From an uncultured Oscillospiraceae bacterium (GTDB lineage Bacteria > Bacillota > Clostridia > Oscillospirales > Oscillospiraceae): a DNA stretch of 64,000 nucleotides. Positions 38,705-46,448 of this stretch are shown piece by piece (the stretch's first letter is position 1; each line of letters starts with the position of its first letter). Made by a program: the position numbers and the translations under genes. The DNA lies in NCBI GenBank assembly GCA_934565795.1, contig CAKTIM010000003.1, forward strand, positions 97,358 through 161,357, read 5' to 3'. The notes beneath the pieces were generated by a model. The model made no database searches and was not told the origin of the DNA. It worked only from the letters and a program-made list of their open reading frames with translations.

Positions 38705-40229
38705 TTCGGCCCTCCAGAATGTTCAGCTTGTGAAGGATTTCCGCGATCACATAATAAAACAGCAGATCCAGCACCACGCCGAAGGTCATGCTGCACTGCA
38801 CCAGCTGCGCGTCGCCGCTGAGGCAGATAACGGCTGTAATGTCCGCAACGCCGATGGCGGTGATGGCAAGCATGGTGACAAAATACACATAATCCCACCG
38901 CTGCACCGCCCTGCGGTTGAACACCTTCCGGCCGGACATGGCCGCAAAGGCAATAATCAGCACCGCCAGGTATCCGATGGTACTGGGCAGCGACCGCTCC
39001 TTGAACATGCTCCAGGCGGAGAAGAATACACTCTTGCCCCTCGCCGGCATTCCGGCACTGCGCTCATAATTTCCGCAGTAATCCCGCCGCAACCGCAGCG
39101 CGGAGCCGACGGCATTGTTCAGCATCATCACCAATGACCCAGGATGGCGGCCATAGTACGCGGCCACCTTCAAGGCGTCGTAGCGATCCAGAAAGCCCTG
39201 CTGGAGCACGGGATTTGAAATCTCCGTGACGGGGTAGCTGTCATACAGCGACTGGTCGGTCAGCAGCGAATAGGAGGTGTCGATCCCCAGCTCCTCCAGC
39301 GTTCGACCCGGGTTCTGGCTTTGAAGCAGCACACCTCTGGTGACGCTGTGGAGCTTGCTGATATCGTCAAATTCCTGGCCGCTCCAATACAGGCTGAATA
39401 CCGCTGTGCCCATCAGCACGATCGCCAGCCCCCCGGCCACGATCCGGCCCGAGCCTTTCGTGATCCGAACCTGGGTCACCAGCAGCACGGCAGCCAGAAT
39501 CCCCGACAGGAAAAACCGTCTTTCCAGCAGACAGAGCACCATGCCCGCCGCTGCCAGCAGAACCTGGAGCGCCGTTTGCCCCGGCTTCTGCAAATGGAGC
39601 GCCATGGAGGCACCCGCAATGTAAAGCAGGCATATCAGAATCAGCGCGTCGCTGTACAGGGAATTGAAAAACACCAGATAGGAGATGTCCGCAAAGATCA
39701 GCACCCCCAGCACCGTCATCACCACGGCTTCGGAGAAGTAGCTCACCCGCTCCAGCCCCGCCTTCAGCACCAGGTAGACCCCCGGCAGATACAGCACCAG
39801 ATATACCAGGGCCAGGAACCGCACGTCAAACAGCGCATCGGAGGTAAACAGGCTGTCCAGCGCCATTGCCGCCCGGACAAACAGATTCTGAACGGAGTGG
39901 ATGGGCTGCGCGTTGTGGGTCGTCCCATACGCTCTTGTAAAATATTCGTTGGATAAAAACTGCGCCGGGTCTTCCCCCAGGTCGGCCTCCTGATAGGTCA
40001 GGCCGTATTCGGCCATCTTCCGATTGCCGATGTCGTCGTTCGCCATACCGAGGTAGGGGCCGGTAAACAGCGCAAACACCGCCACCGCCAGGCAGGCCGC
40101 CGTCCCAAGCAGGGCCAGCAGGGTGGGCGTATAGCGCCGGGCCATCCACTGATTGAACCTCTGCCGCTTCCGCCAGAGGTCACCGGCCCAGCCCGCGAGG
40201 CGCGAAAATAGCTGCTGCGTCCTTTTCAT
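38691..40229 (-). CDS. WsfD-like polytopic membrane protein (single copy)
   Basis: A 512-aa protein with about ten membrane helices. It shares landmarks with both halves of the protein at 25605-28700: NDDIGNRKMAEYGLTYQE, VFFNSLYSDALIL, LLQSQNPGRTLEELGIDTSYS and YYGRHPGSLVMMLNNA. A GT-C-like transferase or polymer-handling role is inferred. It is the first gene of the five-gene synthase operon. The start is uncertain: MKRTQQLFSR (40229) has a weak GGA site, and MRQQGWKAW (40265) is possible; further upstream lies before the promoter. Confidence 0.7.
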   Translation of the reverse strand: MKRTQQLFSRLAGWAGDLWRKRQRFNQWMARRYTPTLLALLGTAACLAVAVFALFTGPYLGMANDDIGNRKMAEYGLTYQEADLGEDPAQFLSNEYFTRAYGTTHNAQPIHSVQNLFVRAAMALDSLFTSDALFDVRFLALVYLVLYLPGVYLVLKAGLERVSYFSEAVVMTVLGVLIFADISYLVFFNSLYSDALILICLLYIAGASMALHLQKPGQTALQVLLAAAGMVLCLLERRFFLSGILAAVLLVTQVRITKGSGRIVAGGLAIVLMGTAVFSLYWSGQEFDDISKLHSVTRGVLLQSQNPGRTLEELGIDTSYSLLTDQSLYDSYPVTEISNPVLQQGFLDRYDALKVAAYYGRHPGSLVMMLNNAVGSALRLRRDYCGNYERSAGMPARGKSVFFSAWSMFKERSLPSTIGYLAVLIIAFAAMSGRKVFNRRAVQRWDYVYFVTMLAITAIGVADITAVICLSGDAQLVQCSMTFGVVLDLLFYYVIAEILHKLNILEGRNEKK

Positions 40230-40296
40230 TTTGTCATTCCACGCTTTCCATCCCTGCTGCCGCATTTCGATTTGAACAAAAATATTTCTTTGCTTG

Positions 40297-40325
40297 ATTA
40301 TAGCACAGCTTCCCGCCTGCATCAA
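40297..40325 (-). promoter_or_regulatory. Promoter of the synthase operon
   Basis: TTGATG (40320-40325), 17 bp and TATAAT (40297-40302) on the reverse strand, about 60 bp before the chosen start. It excludes an upstream start for the first gene. Confidence 0.75.
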
Positions 40326-40457
40326 GAAAAACACTGCCGCCAAAATGTGGTGCCGCTGTAAAAACGCACCGAAGGAGCCTCCCGGCATGGTTCCCACAGC
40401 CGAGCAGAAGGCCTTGCCGGTTTATGCATTCTCTTCTTTAAATATATCACAGATTTT

Positions 40458-40500
40458 AAAAAAAAGAAACTGCACACAGGGCTAATTTTTGTGCAATTTC
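40458..40500 (-). terminator. Terminator of the GIY-YIG operon
   Basis: On the reverse strand GAAATTGCACA and TGTGCAGTTTC pair with one mismatch and are followed by eight T residues. The + strand side also has CTTTTTG. Confidence 0.85.
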
Positions 40501-40522
40501 CTTTTTGTTTTTAACAAAATAT

Positions 40523-40777
40523 TCATAATTTATTTTGAAGCAGCATTTCCTTTTCCTCGCGGGTCAGCCTCTTTACCTCCAGCTCCCGCCGCAGCGCGTC
40601 GGAATGGGTAAGACACTGCTCTAGATACACCAGCTCCAGGGGGCCGCGCCCACGGGTGTATTTCGCGCCCCGGCCGCTGCGGTGCGCAGCCAGACGCTTC
40701 TCGGCGTCCACGGCAATGCCGGTGTACAGCGTGCCGTCGCCGCAGCGCAGAATATACAGCTGCCAGGGCTTTTCCAT
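40523..40777 (-). CDS. GIY-YIG endonuclease domain protein (UPF0213/YhbQ type)
   Basis: An 84-aa stand-alone GIY-YIG protein: WQLYILRCGDGTLYTGIAVD supplies the YIL..YTG motif, followed by RLAAHRSGRGAKYTRGRGPLELVYLE and a late Glu, the layout of the small UPF0213 family (E. coli YhbQ). Its role is probably nucleic-acid cleavage or repair and is otherwise unknown. Its ATG overlaps the TGA of the membrane-protein gene (TGATG). The longer open frame upstream is antisense-like noise inside the neighbour. Confidence 0.85.
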   Translation of the reverse strand: MEKPWQLYILRCGDGTLYTGIAVDAEKRLAAHRSGRGAKYTRGRGPLELVYLEQCLTHSDALRRELEVKRLTREEKEMLLQNKL

Positions 40778-41289
40778 CAGCGTACCCTCCGGCGCAGCAG
40801 CTGCCTTTGCAGCAGGATATCCAGCAGGAAAAAGGTCACGTTGCCCATTGCCAGCATCACGACCAGCATCACCGTATTGAATTCCTCCAGCTCTGTCCGA
40901 AGCTGCTCCATGCCCAGCAATCGCAGCAGCAGAAAATACATCACACCCACGCTCACATTGAACAGCACCAGCTTCCACAGCCAGGGCAGCCGCCGCGCAT
41001 CCAGCTTTGGCTTCACAATAGGATAGTAGCCCAGGAACACAAACACGGCTGCCGCCTCCTTGTCCGCCGACAGCAGGGCCGCCAGAATGGCCACCGCCCC
41101 ATACCACGCCCAGGCCAGGCGCACCCCGCACAGCTCCAGCACCACCTGGAGCAGCAGCGCGCACAGCATGGGACTGACGTAGGTCATAATGGGGATCATT
41201 CCGCCCAGGCTCATAATCACCACCGCCAGCGCCGCCAGTACGCCCCCCAGGGCGACCCGGGAGGCGGGTGTCTTTCTCTTTTCGTTCAC
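40777..41289 (-). CDS. Predicted small integral membrane protein
   Basis: A 170-aa protein with four to five membrane helices and the motif FLGYYPIVKPKLDARR after a SADKEAA loop. I know related sequences only as uncharacterised Clostridial membrane proteins; an ECF-transporter S-component-like fold is conceivable but not shown. The start was set at the GTG spaced 7 nt from GGAGG (VNEKRKTP); the ATG 69 bp upstream has no good ribosome binding site. It is coupled to the GIY-YIG gene. Confidence 0.65.
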   Translation of the reverse strand: MNEKRKTPASRVALGGVLAALAVVIMSLGGMIPIMTYVSPMLCALLLQVVLELCGVRLAWAWYGAVAILAALLSADKEAAAVFVFLGYYPIVKPKLDARRLPWLWKLVLFNVSVGVMYFLLLRLLGMEQLRTELEEFNTVMLVVMLAMGNVTFFLLDILLQRQLLRRRVR

Positions 41290-41351
41290 AGGTATACCTC
41301 CAGCAGTTTTGGCATTGTGTACAAATTCCAGTGGATTTTTTCTATTTCTTA

Positions 41352-41380
41352 TTGACATTTTTCCATTTTTCCGCTATATT
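41352..41380 (+). promoter_or_regulatory. Promoter of the 108-aa gene
   Basis: TTGACA (41352-41357), 17 bp and TATATT (41375-41380), 29 bp before the ATG. It lies in the divergent region shared with the membrane-protein gene. Confidence 0.8.
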
Positions 41381-41408
41381 AAAGCCATCCATAAGGAGGA
41401 ATACAGGC

Positions 41409-41735
41409 ATGGAAGATTATGGTGCAATGATTCGCAGGACGTTCCAGCAGGGCAGCGTTCTGGATGCCGAGGCACTTTTCGAGGCATTCCTGCGCAATGC
41501 CTTCCCCACGTTCCATTTCCGCCGGACAGAGGTGATCAGCTTCAGCCGGGGCGAAATTGAGACCATGGAGGGGCGCAGCTGGAACCATGTTTTTGAGATC
41601 ACCCGTGACATCCTGTCCGGTAGCCCCGTCTGGCGGGTGGAATGCCGCCGGGTCACCATGGGCAAGACCCCGGATAAGCAGGTGTACCTGGATTATCTCA
41701 CCCTGGGCTTTGTCAGCTACGTAGAAAAGGAATAA
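41409..41735 (+). CDS. Hypothetical protein, 108 aa
   Basis: A soluble, mixed-charge protein (MEDYGAMIRRTFQQGS... YLDYLTLGFVSYVEKE) with two Arg-rich strands and no signal peptide. I do not recognise the family. It is well supported as a gene: a consensus promoter, AAGGAGG ribosome binding site and its own terminator make a complete monocistronic unit. Confidence 0.75.
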   Translation: MEDYGAMIRRTFQQGSVLDAEALFEAFLRNAFPTFHFRRTEVISFSRGEIETMEGRSWNHVFEITRDILSGSPVWRVECRRVTMGKTPDKQVYLDYLTLGFVSYVEKE

Positions 41736-41740
41736 CCCAA

Positions 41741-41770
41741 AAATGCGGCTCTAAGGAGCCGCATTTTTTA
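41741..41770 (+). terminator. Terminator of the 108-aa gene
   Basis: A perfect 11-bp stem AAATGCGGCTC / GAGCCGCATTT with a 4-base loop, then TTTTA. The family A repeat begins immediately at its end. Confidence 0.88.
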
Positions 41771-41989
41771 GGCAGCACCGCACAATTTGGCAAGAAGCCT
41801 CAGCCAGGATTTTTGCCTCAATTCAAGGTTTGGAAAACGAAGGAATACTGTATGTACCCGCAAGGGGTATGCCGAATCCGTAAGCCAGCTTTTGCTGGCA
41901 ACGGCTGCGCAATATTTCTCGTTTTTCAAACTGAAGAAGTGAGGCAAAAAGACGGCTGCGGCTCGCAGACACAATTGCGCGGTGTTGCC
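41771..41989. repeat. MITE-like element, family A, copy 3 (219 bp with 58-bp insertion)
   Basis: Reverse orientation to copy 1. Ends are GGCAGCACCGCACAATT and AATTGCGCGGTGTTGCC, flanked by TTA on both sides (a possible 3-bp target duplication). The 58 bp at 41857-41914, between TATGTA and TTTCTCG, are absent from copy 1 and contain a GCCAGC/GCTGGC hairpin. Without them the length is exactly 161 bp, as in copy 1. Confidence 0.85.
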
Positions 41990-42008
41990 TTACGGAAAGG
42001 GCTTCGGT

Positions 42009-42776
42009 TTATTTCTTCTGATCCGCCTGGATGATCCGCTTCATGGCCTCGATGCCCACGCGGACGGCGCCGGTGGTGTCCTCGGTGAGCTTCATGAACA
42101 TGCCGGCCTTCTCCCGCTCCTGATTCCAGATGACGTGGAAGCAGCTGCCGCAGCGCACATGCAGCGCCGCCGCCACCACAAAGAGGGCGGCGGATTCCAT
42201 TTCGCTGGCCTTGACGCCCAGGCGCTTCCAGCTGTCCCACTTTTGCAACAGGTCATAGTACACCGGGGATTTCTCCGGGCTGTGCTGGCCATAGAAGGAA
42301 TCCTTGCACTGCACCACGCCCACATGGGTGCGATAGCCCAGCGTCTCGCTGGCCTCCTTCAGCGCCAGCGTCACGCCGAAGTCCGGCACGGCGGGGAATT
42401 CGATGGGCGCATACTCCAGCGACGTGTGCTCATAGCGCACCGCGCCGTTGGCCACCACCACATCACCGGGCTGCACATCCAGGTCAATACCGCCGCAGGT
42501 GCCCACCCGGATAAAGGTATCCGCGCCGATGGCGGTCAGCTCCTCCATGGCAATGGAGGCCGAGGGGCCGCCGATGCCGGTGGAGCAGACGGAGACCTTC
42601 TCGCCACACAGCGTCCCGGTGTAGATGTTATATTCCCGGTTCATGCCCACATGGACGGGATTGTCAAAATAGGACGCGATGGACTCGCACCGCCCCGGAT
42701 CGCCGGGGAGAAACACATAGCGGCCCACGTCCCCCTGAACACAGCGAATGTGAAATTGCTTGCCGATATCCTGCAT
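42009..42776 (-). CDS. udp: Uridine phosphorylase
   Basis: Phosphorolysis of uridine to uracil and ribose-1-phosphate. The 255-aa NP-I fold protein has [13 protein letters not shown] (phosphate site), [27 protein letters not shown], the uridine phosphorylase-type [14 protein letters not shown], and [11 protein letters not shown] with the ribose-binding MES. Length is normal. A good AAGGAG precedes the ATG. No transporter or other pyrimidine-salvage gene is adjacent. The related enzyme DeoD is a second-choice label. Confidence 0.88.
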   Translation of the reverse strand: MQDIGKQFHIRCVQGDVGRYVFLPGDPGRCESIASYFDNPVHVGMNREYNIYTGTLCGEKVSVCSTGIGGPSASIAMEELTAIGADTFIRVGTCGGIDLDVQPGDVVVANGAVRYEHTSLEYAPIEFPAVPDFGVTLALKEASETLGYRTHVGVVQCKDSFYGQHSPEKSPVYYDLLQKWDSWKRLGVKASEMESAALFVVAAALHVRCGSCFHVIWNQEREKAGMFMKLTEDTTGAVRVGIEAMKRIIQADQKK

Positions 42777-42840
42777 GATGATTGCTCCTTACCATGAAAT
42801 TCATGGCCCCATTTTAGCACAATCACCTAAAAATTGCAAG

Positions 42841-42868
42841 GGCAGCGCCGCACGATTCAGCAAGAAAG
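42841..42868. repeat. Truncated family A end
   Basis: GGCAGCGCCGCACGATTCAGCAAGAAAG resembles the left 28 bases of element A3 with several changes (best seen in GGCAGCGCCGCAC). The rest is missing; family B copy 2 begins 25 bp to the right. Confidence 0.5.
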
Positions 42869-42893
42869 CACATTATATTCCGAGTCTTCCTAA

Positions 42894-43053
42894 GGAACCT
42901 CTGAATAAATCGTCTGCGGCTGTGAGCGGATCTTTTTCGTCCACTCTTCGGTACCGAAAACGGGAAATACATACAGTATTCCTCTGTTTTCGGTACCTTG
43001 ATTGGCCGAAAAATCTCTCGCTCACAGCTCTTGCCGATTTAATCAGAGCTTCC
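42894..43053. repeat. MITE-like element, family B, copy 2 (160 bp)
   Basis: The ends GGAACCTCTGAATAAATCG and CGATTTAATCAGAGCTTCC are inverted repeats, and TAA flanks both sides (42891-42893 and 43055-43057). The centre has a GGTACCGAAAAC / GTTTTCGGTACC palindrome around GAAATACATACAGTATTCC. It is reverse to copy 1. The TAG stop of the hydrolase gene is formed at its right junction. Confidence 0.85.
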
Positions 43054-44034
43054 CTAACCGTGCTCCTGGAAAAATTGACGAACCGCCTTTTCGTAGCCCT
43101 CCCGGTCATAGAAATAGCTCATGCCGTGGTTGGCGCCGGGAACGATGAGCAGCTGCTTGGGGGCCTTGCAGGCAGCGTAATTTTCCAGCGTCATTCCCAC
43201 GGGGACAAAGGAGTCGTCCGCTCCGTGGATAAAGAGAACGGGAATGCGGCAGCTTTTCATGGCGTCCAGGGTGGAATAGCCGTCGGATTTCATTTCGATC
43301 TTCCGGCGGCACAGGGCGTCCACGTGGGCACGGCGGCGGTGAAAGCCACGGTGAAGATTGTTTTCGCTCACATGCTGCCACTCCGCCTGGGCAGAGGTAA
43401 AGCCGCAGTCGGCAATCACCCCCGCCACATTCTCCGGCAGCTCCCGGAAGCCCGCCGCCATCAGCACCGTGGCCGCGCCCATGGAGATTCCCGCCAGATA
43501 GACGGGCAGCGTCTCAAACCCATTTCCATTGAGCCACCTTATCCATTCCAGGCAGTCGAACCGCTCGATCATCCCGAAGCCCATGTATTCGCCGCCGCTT
43601 CGGCCCTGGCCCCGCTGCTCGGCGTACAGCACCGTGCAGCCGCATTCTTTCAGGAAATCCGCCACCGCGCCAAAGTCCCGCGCCCAGCTGGAGCGCCAGC
43701 CATGCATGGCCAGCACCACCCGCTGCGCATTCTCCGCCCGCAGCAGATGCCCCACCAGCGTCGTCCCATCCTTGCCCTGGATGTGAACCACCTCATGGGG
43801 CGTCTGCTCCAGCTTTTTCTGCATGCGGCTACAATGGGCCATGATCTCCCTGTCCCGCTGGTTGTCCCCCTGGATATTTTCCTTCCTCTTCAGCAGCCCC
43901 CTTGGCTCCGTGCGGTCAAGGGCCGTGCCCACCATTTTTCGGTCAAAGGCATGGGAAAGCCCTCTGGAAATTGCCACAGCCGTCACCGCCGAGGCGCAGC
44001 CGCCAAAAAGGATATTTTTTACTTTTCTATTCAT
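43054..44034 (-). CDS. Alpha/beta-hydrolase (YqkD-like, membrane-anchored)
   Basis: A 326-aa serine hydrolase. The N-terminal hydrophobic stretch ILFGGCASAVTAVAISRG probably anchors it, after which comes VLAMHGWRSSWARDF (oxyanion HG), AEQRGQGRSGGEYMGFG, the nucleophile elbow LAGISMGAATVL, the acid in HGADDSFVP and the His in GANHGMSY. This resembles B. subtilis YqkD-type hydrolases; the substrate is unknown. ATG 44034 is spaced 8 nt from AAGGGAG. Its TAG stop lies at the edge of element B2. Confidence 0.85.
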   Translation of the reverse strand: MNRKVKNILFGGCASAVTAVAISRGLSHAFDRKMVGTALDRTEPRGLLKRKENIQGDNQRDREIMAHCSRMQKKLEQTPHEVVHIQGKDGTTLVGHLLRAENAQRVVLAMHGWRSSWARDFGAVADFLKECGCTVLYAEQRGQGRSGGEYMGFGMIERFDCLEWIRWLNGNGFETLPVYLAGISMGAATVLMAAGFRELPENVAGVIADCGFTSAQAEWQHVSENNLHRGFHRRRAHVDALCRRKIEMKSDGYSTLDAMKSCRIPVLFIHGADDSFVPVGMTLENYAACKAPKQLLIVPGANHGMSYFYDREGYEKAVRQFFQEHG

Positions 44035-44098
44035 GCGCCATACTCCCTTCATGGGCTAGGATGCCCCATTTCAGCAAAAGCACGCAGCGGAAAATTGC

Positions 44099-44127
44099 TT
44101 GCGGTTTCTGCGTTTCTATGCTATATA
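44099..44127 (+). promoter_or_regulatory. Promoter of the acyltransferase gene
   Basis: TTGCGG (44099-44104), 17 bp and TATATA (44122-44127), 41 bp before the ATG. The hexamers are moderate matches. Confidence 0.5.
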
Positions 44128-44167
44128 TAGTTGCATCAGTCCATTGAATCGGCTTGGAGAATCACAT

Positions 44168-45241
44168 ATGGAAAAACGAGACTGCTTTTTGACCAGGGAC
44201 GAGACAAATTTTGTCAAGGCCGTGGCCGTGATAATGATGATGATGCACCACTTCTGGGGCTTCTCGACGTGGCGCGTCGCCGGTGTGGCGCTGGAGCCGA
44301 CCCTCTATTTTCCCGGCGGCCTGTCGCTGAGCTGGATCGCGGCACGGCAGTTTAAAATCTGCGTTGCCATCTTTGCGGTGATCACCGGCTACGGCTGGGG
44401 CATGGGGCAGGTCTCCTTTCGGAAAACACTGAAGCGGATCGGCAGGGTCATTGTGATTTACGAGTGGTGCCTGGCTGTCGAATACATTCTGAACGCGATT
44501 GCCGCCCCCGGCTTCGCCTCCCTCCGGGATCTTATAGATCAGGTGACCCTTTGCTTTTTCCATGGGGAGCTGCTGATCGGCTTTGCCTGGTATGTCCGAT
44601 TCTTCATTCTGGCCGCCCTGAGCTACATGGTGTTTGTAAGGCTGATGCGGGCCTGCCGGAACCGGCTGGCGCAGGGGCTTATCGCCATTGTGCCGTTCTG
44701 GTGCGTGTATTTTTGCCTCTGGAAATGGGCGAAGCCCTGGCTTCAATTCGCGGATGTGCTGGATTACCTTACCTATATGCCCTGCATTATGATCGGAACC
44801 TGGATCGCAGACAGCCGCATGCCGATCTGGAAAAGCAATCACCCCAGCCTCCCCTGTTCGCTTCTGTGGACGGCGCTGTGCTTTGCGCTGCTGTACGCCC
44901 GGTACTATGCCTCCAGCCGCGCCTACCTCGATGTGCTCCTTGCCCCGTGCCTGATCTACTGCCTTTCCGACCTGTACACCACCTCCGGCCTTGCGCGGTT
45001 TCACAGGGGCTTCGGCACCCTGGCCGCCTGCGGCACCTACATGTGGCTGCTGCACTCGATCTTCTTCCTAACCCCCGGCGCAGAGCAGTTCCAGAAAATT
45101 CTTTATTTCTCAAAAAGCCCGCTCCTTGTATTCCTGTGGGGCTTTCTGCTCGTATTTCTCGCTTCCCTTCTCCTGCGCTTCCTCGCCGAAACGGTGTCAG
45201 GACGGATATCGCGCCGCAACCGCAAAAGCCTGCCCGAATAA
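44168..45241 (+). CDS. Acyltransferase 3 family membrane protein
   Basis: A 357-aa protein with about ten membrane helices. The N terminus FVKAVAVIMMMMHHFWGF places the conserved His pair in the first helix, and RFFILAALSYM fits the central helix with the conserved Arg, as in the Acyl_transf_3 (OafB/WecH-like) family that O-acetylates surface glycans. No SGNH domain is fused. It could modify the polysaccharide made upstream, but it has its own promoter and terminator. ATG follows TTGGAGA; a 23-codon extension upstream would begin before the promoter. Confidence 0.8.
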   Translation: MEKRDCFLTRDETNFVKAVAVIMMMMHHFWGFSTWRVAGVALEPTLYFPGGLSLSWIAARQFKICVAIFAVITGYGWGMGQVSFRKTLKRIGRVIVIYEWCLAVEYILNAIAAPGFASLRDLIDQVTLCFFHGELLIGFAWYVRFFILAALSYMVFVRLMRACRNRLAQGLIAIVPFWCVYFCLWKWAKPWLQFADVLDYLTYMPCIMIGTWIADSRMPIWKSNHPSLPCSLLWTALCFALLYARYYASSRAYLDVLLAPCLIYCLSDLYTTSGLARFHRGFGTLAACGTYMWLLHSIFFLTPGAEQFQKILYFSKSPLLVFLWGFLLVFLASLLLRFLAETVSGRISRRNRKSLPE

Positions 45242-45260
45242 AAACGGGCAGGCTCCTTTT
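45228..45260 (+). terminator. Terminator of the acyltransferase gene
   Basis: A perfect 9-bp stem GCCTGCCCG / CGGGCAGGC overlaps the last codons and is followed by TCCTTTTT. Confidence 0.85.
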
Positions 45261-45274
45261 TGCGCTGTGGGCAG

Positions 45275-46267
45275 CTATCCTTTTACATATCTCTGGTTTT
45301 TACTGTTTGGCTTTTCCGGGATCGTCCTTTGGATCAGCCCTCGCTCCATGGCAGGGTGAAGATAATTTTTACGGAAGCTCTCTTTGGACTTTAGGTTCAG
45401 CTTCTCCATAAGGGCGCTGCCCGTATAGGGGACATTCTCCTCCATTACCGCCAGCAGCTTTTCCACATACTGCGAGGGCTGTTCCCCATTTTTCAAAATT
45501 TGCGGCGATAGCTCGTCCAGAATCCTGTCAATCTGAGTCAGCATAAATTCAATAAAAAAGGTTGACTCTCCGGCGCTATGGCACCGCGCAATCGCTGCAT
45601 AATATTCATCCTGAAATTTCTCGATCTGGCTCTCAATCGGAATGAATTCGAACATTGCCTTCCATTTTGAAAGGATCGCGGTATGCCACAGTCTTGCCAT
45701 TCTGCCGTTTCCATCCGAAAATGGATGGATAAATACAAACTCATAGTGGAAAACGCTGCTTAAAATCAACGGATGGATGTGGTAGCGTTCCTTTCGCATC
45801 CAATCAAAAAGCTGCTCCATCAGTCCGGGTACAAATCGTGCAGGCGGGGCCATAAATATGCATTCATTCCCACGGAATACCCCCTCCTCACCGCGCCGGA
45901 AGTCGCCGGATTCCTCCACAGTATATCTGGTCATTATTCCATGGAAGCGCTTTAAGTCCTGAATGTTGTAGGGATCAATCTCCGAAATTCGTTCGTAGGC
46001 AGCATATGCGTTCTTTACTTCTTGAATTTCCCGCTGCTCCCCCAGCACCAGCTTACCGTCAATTACATCCCGAACCTGGCTGAGCGAGAGGGAATTCGCC
46101 TCGATTTTCAGTGAGGAATGAATGGATCTGATGCGATTGTTTTTCCTTAAATGCGGCTTCTGTCCCTGTTCCGCCAAAAGCGTCATCTGTCCAACCTTTT
46201 CAGAAATGGACGCGACCAACGACAGTATCTGGTTTGTAATAGTAAACGGCGGTTTATAGGCATCCAT
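45275..46267 (-). CDS. Fic-domain protein with N-terminal inhibitory helix
   Basis: A 330-aa AMP- (or NMP-) transferase. The catalytic motif HPFSDGNGRMARLW matches HxFx(D/E)GNGRxxR fully. The N-terminal SSLKIEANSLS fits the inhibitory [S/T]xxxE motif that blocks ATP binding in class II Fic proteins. A C-terminal winged-helix region (ALMEKLNLKSKESFRKNYL) follows, as in the Fic/DUF4172-type regulators. The target is unknown. ATG 46267 follows GAGGAGG. Four 12-bp repeats in its leader suggest autoregulation. Confidence 0.9.
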   Translation of the reverse strand: MDAYKPPFTITNQILSLVASISEKVGQMTLLAEQGQKPHLRKNNRIRSIHSSLKIEANSLSLSQVRDVIDGKLVLGEQREIQEVKNAYAAYERISEIDPYNIQDLKRFHGIMTRYTVEESGDFRRGEEGVFRGNECIFMAPPARFVPGLMEQLFDWMRKERYHIHPLILSSVFHYEFVFIHPFSDGNGRMARLWHTAILSKWKAMFEFIPIESQIEKFQDEYYAAIARCHSAGESTFFIEFMLTQIDRILDELSPQILKNGEQPSQYVEKLLAVMEENVPYTGSALMEKLNLKSKESFRKNYLHPAMERGLIQRTIPEKPNSKNQRYVKG

Positions 46268-46282
46268 AGGTTGCCTCCTCAA

Positions 46283-46326
46283 CTTGCGTATTATCTTGCG
46301 TGTTATCTTACGTGCATCTTGCGTAC
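46283..46326 (-). promoter_or_regulatory. Four 12-bp tandem repeats in the Fic leader
   Basis: On the + strand CTTGCGTATTAT, CTTGCGTGTTAT, CTTACGTGCAT and CTTGCGTAC follow each other directly. They lie between the -10 box and the ribosome binding site, the place of a repressor operator. The last three bases of unit 3 are shortened. Confidence 0.55.
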
Positions 46327-46329
46327 TAT

Positions 46330-46358
46330 ATTATACCAGCTTCCCGTGTCAGATGCAA
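46330..46358 (-). promoter_or_regulatory. Promoter of the Fic gene
   Basis: TTGCAT (46353-46358), 17 bp and TATAAT (46330-46335) on the reverse strand, immediately upstream of the tandem repeats. Confidence 0.7.
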
Positions 46359-46396
46359 ATGCAATTCCGCTGATTTTCGGCACCGGGGTGAAAAAC

Positions 46397-46431
46397 ATCC
46401 CCCGCAGTCCCTTTTCCAGGCTGCGGGGGAT
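46397..46431 (-). terminator. Terminator of the PglF-like gene
   Basis: A perfect 11-bp stem ATCCCCCGCAG / CTGCGGGGGAT, followed on the reverse strand by GTTTTTC. Confidence 0.85.
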
Positions 46432-46448
46432 AAATCATATGGTACAGG

